Assembly: GCA_028641055.1 (NCBI GenBank)
Contig: CM054061.1
Span: forward strand, 61,789,904-61,853,903
Length of the DNA: 64,000 bases
Source: Alopecurus myosuroides
Taxonomy: Eukaryota; Streptophyta; Magnoliopsida; Poales; Poaceae
Reading direction: 5' to 3'
How positions within the stretch are numbered: position 1 is the first letter of the stretch; the number at the start of each line of letters is the position of its first letter. Below are positions 23,617-35,956 of this stretch, piece by piece. The notes beneath the pieces were generated by a model. That model was not told the DNA's origin, did not search any database, and saw only the letters and a list, made by a program, of their open reading frames with translations. The position numbers and the translations under genes are program-made.

Positions 23617-26600
23617 ATAGCATCGAGGAAGTTTGATCTACCGTTGCTGGACTACAAGACGAGATTTTCTCTGTGGAAAGTCAAGATCTGTGCGGTTCTG
23701 TCGCAAGCATCGGATCTTGATGAGGCGCTGGATGCTTTCAGGAATAAGGAAGCGAGGGAGTGGACTCCTAAGGAGAAGCGCAAAGATTGTAAGGCTTTGT
23801 CGTTGATTCAACTCATCTATCTAATGATATTTTGCAAGAGGTGCTGTAGGAAAAATCCGTGGCAACGTTGTGGATCAACCTGAAATCGATCTGCATGTCA
23901 AATGATCTAACCAGCAAGATGCACGTTAAGATGAAGTTGTTCTCGTTCAAGATGCAAGATGGTGGGTCTGTGATTAATCACTTGTTGATCTTTAAGGAGA
24001 TCTTGTCCGACCTTGTGTCGATGGAGGTAAAATATGAGGATGAATATTTAGCTCGTTTGTTGTTAAGTTCGCTGCCTAGTTCTTTTACAAAACCTACGGG
24101 ATACCATACTATTAAGACGCGATGAACTAAACCTCGCGGAAGTTTGTGAGGCCCTACAGACCAGGGAAAATATGAAAGTAATGGTGCAGTCTAACGTATC
24201 GTCCTCCAAATGCGATGCATTGCAGGTACGAGGGAGGCCTGAGCAGCGAGACAACAAATACAACAGGAACAACAAAGATAAAGACAGAGACCGTTCAAAG
24301 TCCAAAGGACGAGAAAGTTCTGCAGGTACTGTAAGAAAACCAACCATACCATTGAGGATTGCTTGAAGGTGCATATCAAGGAGAAAAGGAACGGTACTAA
24401 CCAACCAATAAATAAATCAGACGGTAATGGTAATGGTAATGGTAAAGCTGCTGTTGTTGCTGGTGATAATAGTTTAATTGGTGAATGCCTAGCTGTTTTT
24501 GCTGCATGTGTTACCCGTGATGATGAGTGGATTCTTGATACTGCTTGTTCGTTCATATTTGTTGTAACAAAGATTGGTTCAGTTCTTATGAGACTGTGTG
24601 CATACTAGAGATTTTGTGCATGTGGGGAACGACAACAAATGTCACATCGTTGGCGTTGGATCTGTTCAGATCAAGACCCATGGTGGGATGACACTACGTT
24701 GACGGGAGTGAAACACATACCATCCATGGAGAGAAATTTGATCTCGTTGAGTACCCTTGACTGTGACGGGTACAAATATGCCGGAGGGGATAAACGCCTC
24801 AAGGTATCAAAAGGTTCTCCAATTGTTATGATTGGTGATATGAATTCTGCCAAGTTATATATTCTTAGGAGTAGCACGTTGTATGGTACTGCTTCTGTTA
24901 TTACTAATGATGATCCAAGTACAACTAACCTTTGGCATAAGCGACTTAGACATATGAGTGAACATGGTATGGCAGAATTGGTGAAGAAAGAACTTCTGAA
25001 GAACTGCAATATGAGTAAGTTGCCGTTCTGTGAACACTGCGTGTTTGGTAAGCATAAAAGAGTTAAGTTCAATGCCTCTGTTCATACCACTAAAGGTACA
25101 TTGGATTATGTACATGCTGATTTGTGGGCGCTTTAACGTAAGCCCTCTTATTGTGGTGCTCGTTATATGCTTACTATCATTGATGATTACTCTAGAACAT
25201 TTTGGCCTTATTTCCTGAAAACTAAGGATGATTAAAGAGTGGAAAGTTATGATTGAAAAGCAAACTAAGAGAAAGGTGAAGTTGCTTTGTACTAACAATT
25301 GTGGCAAATTTTGTTCGCATGATTTTGATGATTATTGTGTGTAGGAAGGCATTGTCAGGAACCACACCATCCCGTACACACCTCAGCAGAATGGTGTAGC
25401 CGAGCGGATGAAAGGGACGATCATCTCCAAAGCCCGCTGCATGTTGTCCAACGCCCGTATGAACATGCTTTTTTGGGCTGAGGCTGCCAACACTGCCTGC
25501 TATTTGATCAACAGGTCATCGGCCATCCCTCTTGACAAGAAAACTCCTATTGATGTATGGTCTGGTGAGTCAGCTGATTATTCAGAACTGAAAGTTTTTG
25601 GTTGCACTGCCTATGCTCATGTTGATAATGAGAAGTAAAGGGATATAAGTTGTGGAACCTGGAAACCAAAAAGAAATTATTTAGCAAGAGTGCTGTGTTT
25701 AATAAATCTATTATGTATGAGGACAATTTGTCAACTAATGTTATGCTAGATTCTTCTGATGAGGACGAACCACGAGTTTGTTTGCAGGTGGAGCTGGAAC
25801 ACCTGGATGAGAAGGAAACTGAAGTTCATGAGGAGGATATTGTGCCACCCTCACCTCCTATTGTGCAAGAAGAAAATTTATCTATTGCAGAGCGTAGAGA
25901 CAAGAGGAATAAATGACCTCATACTCGTTTAACTAAAGAATGTGATGTTGTTTATTTTGCTCTAAGTTGTGCTGAACAGGTGGAGAATGATGTTGAACCA
26001 GCTACATACAATGAAGCTATTGCTTCGGTTGATCGTGACAAGTGGATTGGTGCAATACACGAGGAGATGCAATCACCTGAGAAAAATGGCACATGGGATG
26101 TTGTGCGCTTTCCTAAACAAAAGAAGGTCGTCCGATGTTAGTGGATATTTAAGAGAAAGGAGGGTTTATCTCCAAGTGAGCCTCCAAGGTTTAAGGAAAG
26201 GTTAGTAGCAAAAAGTTTCAGCCAGATTCCGGGAGTGGATTATAATGATGTGTTCTCCCCAGTTGTCAAGCATAGTTTTATTCGTACTTTCTTTAGTATT
26301 GTTGCTATGCATGATCTTAAGCTTGAGCAGTTAGATGTGAAGACTGCGTTTTGGCATGGAGAACTTGAGGAGGAGATATACATGGACCAACCTGAAGGGT
26401 TTATAGTGCATGGTAAAGAGGATTTCGTGTGCAAGCTAAAGAAGTCCCTTTACGGTTTCAAATAGTCCCCTCGACAATGGTATAAAAGGTTTGATTCTTT
26501 TATGATGTCACGTGGCTTTAAGAGGTCTAAATATGATAGCTGTGTGTACATTAAATTTGTTGATGAATCGCCTATATACCTGTTGCTATATGTTGATGAT

Positions 26601-27299
26601 ATGTTAATTACTGCCAAGAGCATGAAAGAAATCACTACATTGAATAAAAAATTGAGTAGTGAGTTTAAGATGAATGATCTTGGTCCTGCTAAGAAAATTC
26701 TAGGTATGGAAATTTCAAGAGACAGAAAATCTAGATTGCTATTTCTTAGTCAGGAGAATTACATTAAGAAAGTTCTTCATCGTTTTAATATGCATGATGC
26801 AAAGTCTGTTAATACTCCTATTGCTTCACATTTCAAGTTGTCAGCATTGGAATGTCCTACTACTTACAAATATATTGAGTACATGTCACGAGTTCTCTAT
26901 TCTAGTGTTGTTGGTTCCTTAATGTATGTCATGGTGTGTTCTTGACCTGATTTGTCTTATGCGATGAGTTTGGTCAGTCGATACATGGCTAATCCTGGTA
27001 AAGAACATTGGAAAGTTGTTCAGTGGATTTTTAGGTAGCCTCGCGGCACATCCAAAGCTTGCTTGAAGTTTTGCAAGACTGGTGAGGGACTCGTAGGCTA
27101 TGTGGATTCAGATTTTGCTGCCGACTTGGATAAGAGGAGGTCCCTCACAGGTTATGTGTTTACAGTTAGTGGATGTGCTCTTAGCTGGAAGGCTACCTTG
27201 CAGGGTGTTGTTGCACAATCTACTACTGAGGCTGAGTACATGGCTATTGCTGAAGCATGCAAAGAGTCAGTTTGGTTGAAAGGTCTGTTTGCTGAGTGA
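23617..27299 (+). pseudogene. Ty1/copia gag-pol, unit 1, many stops
   Basis: Homology starts with ATA where an ATG is expected (23617). Domains in order: gag (FDLPLLDYKTRFSLWKVKI), CCHC knuckle (about 24320-24362), protease ILDTACS (about 24530), GAG-pre-integrase LWHKRLRHMSEHGM, integrase with QQNGVAER (about 25385), reverse transcriptase with YVDDM (about 26590), and RNase H with GYVDSDFAADLDKRRS (about 27100). Stops shared with unit 2 occur near 25135, 25342, 26463, 26943 and 27036. Stops at 24606 and 26138 are private to this unit. RNase H ends at 27299 and the 3' LTR is missing. The order integrase before reverse transcriptase identifies copia. Confidence 0.9.
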
Positions 27300-28429
27300 T
27301 GCAAACGTGGATGGTGCCTTGACGGGGAGTCTTCTTGATGATGATTAAGTCCCCGACAATGGCGCCAGAAATTTCCTTGATGCTTGCGTGTCGGGAACCC
27401 CAAGAGGAGGATGTGATGAGCAAGCGGTAAGAATTTCCCTCAGTTAAGAACCAAGGTTATCAATCCAGTAGGAGGAAGAGGATCTCGGGAAGGTTGATGC
27501 CACTGACGGCGGTGATGGCGCCTCACCGGTGTCAGCAACAAAGTGGAACCTGCACACACCACAACCAAAATACTTTGTCCTAATGGTACATGAGGTTGTC
27601 AATCTCACCGGTCTTGCTGAAAACAAAGATTAGACGTATAGTGTGGAAAATGGTGTATGCTTGTAGTAAGTAAAGAAATAAGGAAATTGTTGTGGTTTGT
27701 TTAACGGTGTGGAAAATGGACCGGGGTTCATAGGTTCACTAGTGGTGTCTCTCCATAAAGATAACATGTTGGATGAACAAATTACAGCTGGGCAATTGAC
27801 AAATAGAGGTTGCACCCTAGTGCACATTATAACATGATGACTACTATGATATTTAGTGCGGCCATTACAACAAAATACATAGACCGAAATCCATCTGCAT
27901 CTATGACTAATAATCCACACTCTGGTTATCATCCGAACCCCCTTAGGTATTAAGTTGAAGCAACAGGTAATAAACAATGTGTGTAATATAAGCAATGATT
28001 GTACACTCGGGCACTCACACCGCTGTTTTCTCCCTAGTGGCAACAACACATCCTCCCCGTCACGTTTCTGTCACTCGAGCACAGGCGAAAAGGAGGCATG
28101 AACCCACTGTCTAGCATAAATACTCCCTCTTGGAGTCACTAGCAACTACTTGGCCAGAACAACCACTAGCAACGGAAAACATGCAAGATCACAAATAACA
28201 TATGCAATAAAGACTATAATCAAGTTGGCATAAGTTCAATATTCATCGGATCCCAGAGAGACGACGAGGGGGAGGGAGACGAGGGGGGAGTCGGTTCCTT
28301 CAAAGTGTAATGAAACAAAAAAAGAGTGAAACCCCCTTCCTTCAAAGTGTTTCCCAGTGAACAAAGATATATCTAGCAGATGATAAAAATGATTTAGCAG
28401 ACAATATCGTAAGTACACAACCGGCCATT
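27300..28429 (-). mobile_element. Athila-like LTR fragment, unit 1, minus orientation
   Basis: On the minus strand TGGCGCCATTGTCGGGGAC (27356-27374) is the primer-binding site type of Athila-like elements. The LTR lies to its right, with GGATTGATAACCTTGGTTCT and GGAGAGACACCACTAGTG. It abuts the copia RNase H stop directly, so the two elements are fused. The right side meets F-box 3' flank near 28430. Confidence 0.65.
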
Positions 28430-28640
28430 GGCGATCATTGATAGAGGTTTAAATAGAAGATACATGTTTATGCTGAATGACAATTACTTGACTTGATCAT
28501 GTATTTGATAAAATAATGCTTACAGAGAAAATGAGAACCAAATCCAGACAGAGATAACAAGTTGATAGCATGGACAATTTATTCCTACCGAAGATCTACA
28601 TACTTCCTACAAAGATGCTGGCAGTCTCATATCTATGGCG

Positions 28641-29884
28641 TCATGTGTGCAGTGATTGTAACTGTGCGTACAATGGCACATATGGGAGATGTGACACACC
28701 TCTATCAAGACTGCATATATCACTTTGGCCTCCCGACGATCCATATTATAGCACATTATTGTGGTAGCAAACCCAGCAGTGAAAAAGATCAAGTTACATT
28801 CTGGATGAATCGCCGTCCAACGGGTATCAACATGCTGAATCGCCAATCTACGGGAATCAGTAGCATGCGTCCCTCCAAATATGTCTGAAGTTTCGACACT
28901 ATGCTTCAATACCCATTCTTCGCTGCCATAGTGCTCGAGAACATAAACTACCAATTGAACCACAACACCATCCTCGCCTCTCTGAAAACTAGCATAATGC
29001 AGGCAGCCCTGTGACCGCTGAATAAAACCAAGACTACAAGGGGCGGTACCGAGTGTCGTCCATGTTTCCCCCTGCGTGTCCACTGCAGCGATACAAATGT
29101 AAGGCTGCTTATCGCCATAGGCCTGAAAATGCCAGCGGGCATTGAGGAAGACCACGTCCGCCTCAGAAACAAAGACCCTAATTTTATCAGTCCATATGTT
29201 CTTATTATGAACCCATGCCCTGTTTCCGACGAATAAATATCCACCGCGCCGATGTTTAAGGTAAACGTTATGTCCAGATACTCCAACAACACAAACACAT
29301 AGTAGTGGGAAGACACCATAGCATCGAATCCCAAACACACTATGTTGGCGTTGCCAGCTGCATGGATCTGATCCGGCAACACGGTCCACTCTGCCGTCGC
29401 TGGATTGCAAACTATGTAGCGACCGACATCGGAGCAGCAGCGCAGGAGGAGGCCGTTGCAGCAGTCGAGGACATGAACGCTCAGGTGGTTGGGCAGGAAG
29501 GCGAGGTACGGGTAGGTAAGCGGGCAGCGGCTCCCCGAGACACTGACGAAGCGGAGAGATGATTTGAGAACGTCATGCTTGAGCTTTGTGGTGTGGTAGA
29601 AGAAACCGGCTAGGGTTTGGCGGAGCATCCTGCGGTTGTTGGGGTGGTTGATGAGGGTGAGCCAGTGCTTGGAGACGCAGTTGAAGCGGCAACTCAGTCT
29701 CTCGGAAGTGCTCATAGGGGTAGGGTGTGCGTGTGTGCGTTCATAGGGGTGAGTGTATGCGCGTGTATGTGAGCGCTTGCGTCTATACTGTGTTTCTCAA
29801 AAAAAAGAAGCGGCAAAGCGACCTTTCGGGGACTCGCAAGAGGATCTCGAGCAGGAGGTCGTCGGTGAGTCTCTCGGCCGCCAT
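28641..29884 (-). pseudogene. F-box gene, unit 1, broken by SINE and frameshifts
   Basis: The minus-strand ATG at 29884 gives MAAERLTDDLLLEILLRVPE, then RSLCRF, where an Au-type SINE interrupts the F-box. Homology resumes after it with NCVSKHWLTLINHP. Compared with the intact gene at 42983-44104, a C is missing near 29219, shifting the frame after VDIYSSETG, and two extra bases near 28716 shift the last residues. The SINE and the missing C are shared with unit 2, so they predate the duplication; the two-base difference is not shared. Confidence 0.9.
29692..29806 (+). mobile_element. Au-type SINE 3' fragment, unit 1
   Basis: The sequence ACTCAGTCTCTCGGAAGTGC, a GTGTGCGTGTGTGCG stretch and a terminal TTTCTCAAAAAAAA tail match the 3' part of the Triticeae Au SINE as I know it. 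It is 5'-truncated. A 9-bp duplication, GAAGCGGCA, flanks it (29683-29691 and 29807-29815). The intact F-box gene shows the empty site at about 44028. Confidence 0.85.
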
Positions 29885-30060
29885 GCCGCCGACGGTAGAC
29901 GAGGACGATCTACAGGAAACACACATGAAGAGGAAATCAGGGGACCAGTTGCGATGCATAATTGGTGATCAAGCTGCCTACCATAAGCGAGTAACCGCCA
30001 GGATTACAATAATCTGGAACCAAAGGGAAGCCAAACGATCGGACATTGATAAATAACGTA

Positions 30061-30414
30061 GGCCGGTCCTGGGGCAGGGCGGGAGGGGCGGCCGTCCCGT
30101 GCCCGTGAAAATCAGGGGGCCCAAAAAAATGTCTTCCCTGCCTTAGCTAGCCTAAATTCACAGCGTGCACATCAGCAACAACAGAAAAAGAAAAAAAGGA
30201 ACCTGGCCACGCCACTTCAGCCCATGCAGCGAGAAAAGGCATGGCCGAGGCATACCCTCGTGAGTTTCTCAAAAAAAAAAATGTAACCCTCCAACTCACG
30301 GTCTCTACTTTTTCTCGCCATCTATTTTTTTGGCCAATCCCAAATTTCGGTCTACACTTGTACTTGTACTAGGACCATTGTTAATCGAGACCGTGACATA
30401 ATTTCGAGGTATAT
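30061..30414. mobile_element. hAT-like element, left fragment, unit 1
   Basis: This matches the first 350 bp of the element at 37382-38253, starting GGCCGGTCCTGGGGC. It stops at the ATAT duplication junction, so it is truncated by the duplication and not by transposition. Confidence 0.8.
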
Positions 30415-30894
30415 TCTGGTTAGCAGCTAACCTAGATTTTTTATGTGTTCTTTACCATCATCCCATGATATTTCTTCCCTATCCCCAACTCTTTTTTTGT
30501 TCTTGATCTCTTTTCTGTGTCTTTTGTCGATGAGCTATCTTACCTTCCACCGCCGGTGGCGTGTATCTTTGGTATTGGACTTGTACATAATTAATGTTAT
30601 TTTGTGGTGATCCAAATTCATATAAAGATTAAGGAGTTGGAGTTGGATTCACCGTTATCGACCTAGTTAGGTCAGGACCGCCTTTATATACCTCTTTTAA
30701 GCCGCTGCATGGGATACGCTACACATTGTAAATCCCGGCGCGTTTGTAACCTCACCCAAAATAGTGAAGAATTGCTGGCCGGCGCCCGTGGTTCTTTCTC
30801 TTCCTTGTTAGAAGGGTTTTCCACGTTGAACTCTCATGTCCCCGTTGGTTCGATCTTGTTTAACTTCATCGTTGTTTTGCTATTTCGTGTAACA
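30415..30894 (+). repeat. copia LTR 3' part, unit 2
   Basis: Copy of 23099-23578 with a few substitutions, ending GTGTAACA before the primer site at 30897. Confidence 0.7.
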
Positions 30895-30932
30895 AGTGGT
30901 ATCAGAGCCCTCTTTCAGATTAGGGTTTCGCG

Positions 30933-33900
30933 ATAGCATCGAGGAAGTTTGATCTACCGTTGCTGGACTACAAGACGAGATTTTCTCTGTGGAAAGTCAA
31001 GATCTGTGCGGTTCTGTCGCAAGCATCGGATCTTGATGAGGCGCTGGATGCTTTCAGGAATAAGGAAGCGAGGGAGTGGACTCCTAAGGAGAAGCGCAAA
31101 GATTGTAAGGCTTTGTCGTTGATTCAACTCATCTATCTAATGATATTTTGCAAGAGGTGCTGTAGGAAAAATCCGTGGCAACGTTGTGGATCAACCTGAA
31201 ATCGATCTGCATGTCAAATGATCTAACCAGCAAGATGCACGTTAAGATGAAGTTGTTCTCGTTCAAGATGCAAGATGGTGGGTCTGTGATTAATCACTTG
31301 TTGATCTTTAAGGAGATCTTGTCCGACCTTGTGTCGATGGAGGTAAAATATTAGGATGAATATTTAGCTCGTTTGTTGTTAAGTTCGCTGCCTAGTTCTT
31401 TTACAAAACCTGCGGGATACCATACTATTAAGACGCGATGAACTAAACCTCGCGGAAGTTTGTGAGGCCCTACAGACCAGGGAAAATATGAAAGTAATGG
31501 TGCAGTCTAACGTATCGTCCTCCAAATGCGATGCATTGCAGGTACGAGGGAGGCCTGAGCAGCGAGACAACAAATACAACAGGAACAACAAAGATAAAGA
31601 CAGAGACCGTTCAAAGTCCAAAGGACGAGAAAGTTCTGCAGGTACTGTAAGAAAACCAACCATACCATTGAGGATTGCTTGAAGGTGCATATCAAGGAGA
31701 AAAGGAACGGTACTAACCAACCAATAAATAAATCAGACGGTAATGGTAATGGTAATGGTAAAGCTGTTGTTGTTGCTGGTGATAATAGTTTAGATGGTGA
31801 ATGCCTAGCTGTTTTTGCTGCATGTGTTACCCGTGATGATGAGTGGATTCTTGATACTGCTTGTTCGTTCATATTTGTTGTAACAAAGATTGGTTCAGTT
31901 CTTATGAGACTGTGTGCATACTGGAGATTTAGTGCGTGTGGGGAACGACAACAAATGTCACATCGTTGGCGTTGGATCTGTTCAGATCAAGACCCATGGT
32001 GGGATGACACTACGCTGACGGGAGTGAAACACATACCATCCATGGAGAGAAATTTGATCTCGTTGAGTACCCTTGACTGTGACGGGTACAAATATGCCGG
32101 AGGGGATAAACGCCTCAAGGTATCAAAAGGTTCTCCAATTGTTATGATTGGTGATATGAATTCTGCCAAGTTATATATTCTTAGGAGTAGCACGTTGTAT
32201 GGTAATGCTTCTATTATTACTAATGATGATCCAAGTACAACTAACCTTTGGCATAAGCGACTTAGACATATGAGTGAACATGGTATGGCAGAATTGGTGA
32301 AGAAAGAACTTCTGAAGAACTGCAATATGAGTAAGTTGCCGTTCTGTGAACACTGCGTGTTTGGTAAGCATAAAAGAGTTAAGTTCAATGCCTCTGTTCA
32401 TACCACTAAAGGTACATTGGATTATGTACATGCTGATTTGTGGGCGCTTTAACGTAAGCCCTCTTATTGTGGTGCTCGTTATATGCTTACTATCATTGAT
32501 GATTACTCTAGAACATTTTGGCCTTATTTCCTGAAAACTAAGGATGATTAAAGAGTGGAAAGTTATGATTGAAAAGCAAACTAAGAGAAAGGTGAAGTTG
32601 CTTTGTACTAACAATTGTGGCAAATTTTGTTCGCATGCTTTTGATGATTATTGTGTGTAGGAAGGCATTGTCAGGAACCACACCATCCCGTACACACCTC
32701 AGCAGAATGGTGTAGCCGAGCGGATGAATGGGACGATCATCTCCAAAGCCCGCTGCATGTTGTCCAACGCCCGTATGAACATGCTTTTTTGGGCTGAGGC
32801 TGCCAACACTGCCTGCTATTTGATCAACAGGTCATCGTCCATCCCTCTTGACAAGAAAACTCCTATTGATGTATGGTCTGGTGAGTCAGCTGATTATTCA
32901 GAACTGAAAGTTTTTGGTTGCACTGCCTATGCTCATGTTGATAATGAGAAGTAAAGGGATATAAGTTGTGGAACCTGGAAACCAAAAATAAATTCTTTAG
33001 CAAGAGTGTTGTGTTTAATAAATCTATTATGTATGAGGACAATTTGTCAACTAATGTTATGCTAGATTCTTCTGATGAGGACGAACCACGAGTTTGTTTG
33101 CAGGTGGAGCTGGAACACCTGGATGAGAAGGAAACTGAAGTTCATGAGGAGGATATTGTGCCACCCTCACCTCCTATTGTGCAAGAAGAAAATTTATCTA
33201 TTGCAGAGCGTAGAGACAAGAGGAATAAATGACCTCATACTCGTTTAACTAAAGAATGTGATGTTGTTTATTTTGCTCTAAGTTGTGCTGAACAGGTGGA
33301 GAATGATGTTGAACCAGCTACATACAATGAAGCTATTGCTTCGGTTGATCGTGACAAGTGGATTGGTGCAATACACGAGGAGATGCAATCACCTGAGAAG
33401 AATGGCACATGGGATGTTGTGCGCTTTCCTAAACAAAAGAAGGTCGTCCGATGTAAGTGGATATTTAAGAGAAAGGAGGGTTTATCTCCAAGTGAGCCTC
33501 CAAGGTTTAAGGAAAGGTTAGTAGCAAAAGGTTTCAGCCAGATTCCGGGAGTGGATTATAATGATGTGTTCTCCCCAGTTGTCAAGCATAGTTTTATTCG
33601 TACTTTCTTTAGTATTGTTGCTATGCATGATCTTAAGCTTGAGCAGTTAGATGTGAAGACTGCGTTTTGGCATGGAGAACTTGAGGAGGAGATATACATG
33701 GACCAACCTGAAGGGTTTATAGTGCATGGTAAAGAGGATTTCGTGTGCAAGCTAAAGAAGTCCCTTTACGGTTTCAAATAGTCCCCTCGACAATGGTATA
33801 AAAGGTTTGATTCTTTTATGATGTCACGTGGCTTTAAGAGGTCTAAATATGATAGCTGTGTGTACATTAAATTTGTTGATGAATCGCCTATATACCTGTT

Positions 33901-34615
33901 GCTATATGTTGATGATATGTTAATTACTGCCAAGAGCATGAAAGAAATCACTACATTGAATAAAAAATTGAGTAGTGAGTTTAAGATGAATGATCTTGGT
34001 CCTGCTAAGAAAATTCTAGGTATGGAAATTTCAAGAGACAGAAAATCTAGATTGCTATTTCTTAGTCAGGAGAATTACATTAAGAAAGTTCTTCATCGTA
34101 TTAATATGCATGATGCAAAGTCTGTTAATACTCCTATTGCTTCACATTTCAAGTTGTCAGCATTGGAATGTCCTACTACTTACAAATATATTGAGTACAT
34201 GTCACGAGTTCTCTATTCTAGTGTTGTTGGTTCCTTAATGTATGTCATGGTGTGTTCTTGACCTGATTTGTCTTATGCTATGAGTTTGGTCAGTCGATAC
34301 ATGGTTAATCCTGGTAAAGAACATTGGAAAGTTGTTCAGTGGATTTTCAGGTAGCCTCGCGGCACATCCAAAGCTTGCTTGAAGTTTTGCAAGACTGGTG
34401 AGGGACTCGTAGGCTATGTGGATTCAGATTTTGCTGCCGACTTGGATAAGAGGAGGTCCCTCACAGGTTATGTGTTTACAGTTAGTGGATGTGCTCTTAG
34501 CTGGAAGGATACCTTGCAGGGTGTTGTTGCACAATCTACTACTAAGGCTGAGTACATGGCTATTGCTGAAGCATGCAAAGAGTCAGTTTGGTTGAAAGGT
34601 CTGTTTGCTGAGTGA
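30933..34615 (+). pseudogene. Ty1/copia gag-pol, unit 2, many stops
   Basis: Same domain order and the same shared stops as unit 1, including ATA in place of the start codon. Differences from unit 1 are informative. The stop equivalent to 24606 is TGG here, giving a longer open stretch at 31679-32452. The stop equivalent to 26138 is AAG here, giving an open reverse transcriptase stretch at 33296-33781. A new stop, TAG, lies at 31353 in gag. So each copy has gathered its own damage since the duplication. Confidence 0.9.
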
Positions 34616-35745
34616 TGCAAACGTGGATGGTGCCTTGACGGGGAGTCTTCTTGATGATGATTAAGTCCCCGACAATGGCGCCAGAAATTTCCTTGATGCT
34701 TGCGTGTCGGGAACCCCAAGAGGAGGATGTGATGAGCAAGCGGTAAGAATTTCCCTCAGTTAAGAACCAAGGTTATCAATCCAGTAGGAGGAAGAGGATC
34801 TCGGGAAGGTTGATGCCACTGACGGTGGTGATGGCGCCTCACCGGTGTCAGCAACAAAGTGGAACCTGCACACACCACAACCAAAATACTTTGTCCTAAT
34901 GGTACATGAGGTTGTCAATCTCACCGGTCTTGCTGAAAACAAAGATTAGACGTATAGTGTGGAAAATGGTGTATGCTTGTAGTAAGTAAAGAAATAAGGA
35001 AATTGTTGTGGTTTGTTTAACGGTGTGGAAAATGGACCGGGGTTCATAGGTTCACTAGTGGTGTCTCTCCATAAAGATAACATGTTGGATGAACAAATTA
35101 CAGCTGGGCAATTGACAAATAGAGGTTGCACCCTAGTGCACATTATAACATGATGACTACTATGATATTTAGTGCGGGCATTACAACAAAATACATAGAC
35201 CGAAATCCATCTGCATCTATGACTAATAATCCACACTCAGGTTATCATCCGAACCCCCTTAGGTATTAAGTTGAAGCAACAGGTAATAAACAATGTGTGT
35301 AATATAAGCAATGATTGTACACTCGGGCACTCACACCGCTGTTTTCTCCCTAGTGGCAACAACACATCCTCCCCGTCACGTTTCTGTCACTCGAGCACAG
35401 GCGAAAAGGAGGCATGAACCCACTGTCTAGCATAAATACTCCCTCTTGGAGTCACTAGCAACTACTTGGCCAGAGCAACCACTAGCAACGGAAAACATGC
35501 AAGATCACAAATAACATATGCAATAAAGACTATAATCAAGTTGGCATAAGTTCAATATTCATCGGATCCCAGAGAGACGACGAGGGGGAGGGAGACGAGG
35601 GGGGAGTCGGTTCCTTCAAAGTGTAATGAAACAAAAAAAGAGTGAAACCCCCTTCCTTCAAAGTGTTTCCCAGTGAACAAAGATATATCTAGCAGATGAT
35701 AAAAATGATTTAGCAGACAATATCGTAAGTACACAACCGGCCATT
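34616..35745 (-). mobile_element. Athila-like LTR fragment, unit 2
   Basis: Copy of 27300-28429 with few changes, including the minus-strand TGGCGCCATTGTCGGGG primer site and the direct fusion to the copia RNase H end. Confidence 0.65.
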
Positions 35746-35956
35746 GGCGATCATTGATAGAGGTTTAAATAGAAGATACATGTTTATGCTGAATGACAAT
35801 TATTTGACTTGATCATGTATTTGATAAAATAATGCTTACAGAGAAAATGAGAACCAAATCCAGACAGAGATACCAAGTTGATAGCATGGACAATTTATTC
35901 CTACCGAAGATCTACATACTTCCTACAAAGATGCTGGCAGTCTCATATCTATGGCG

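Larger units (their letters stand above)
23099..30414. repeat. 7.3-kb tandem segmental duplication, unit 1
   Basis: The unit holds a copia remnant, an Athila-like LTR piece, an F-box pseudogene with a SINE, and the left part of a hAT-like element. It repeats with a shift of 7316 bp over almost its whole length, with only scattered substitutions and a few short indels. The left flank and the unit 1/unit 2 junction share ATAT. Confidence 0.97.

Noticed and set aside
28948..29715. 255-codon frame starting MSTSERLSCRF as an F-box gene
   Set aside because: Its first residues come from the SINE and its end is out of frame after VDIYSSETG; it is a broken copy.
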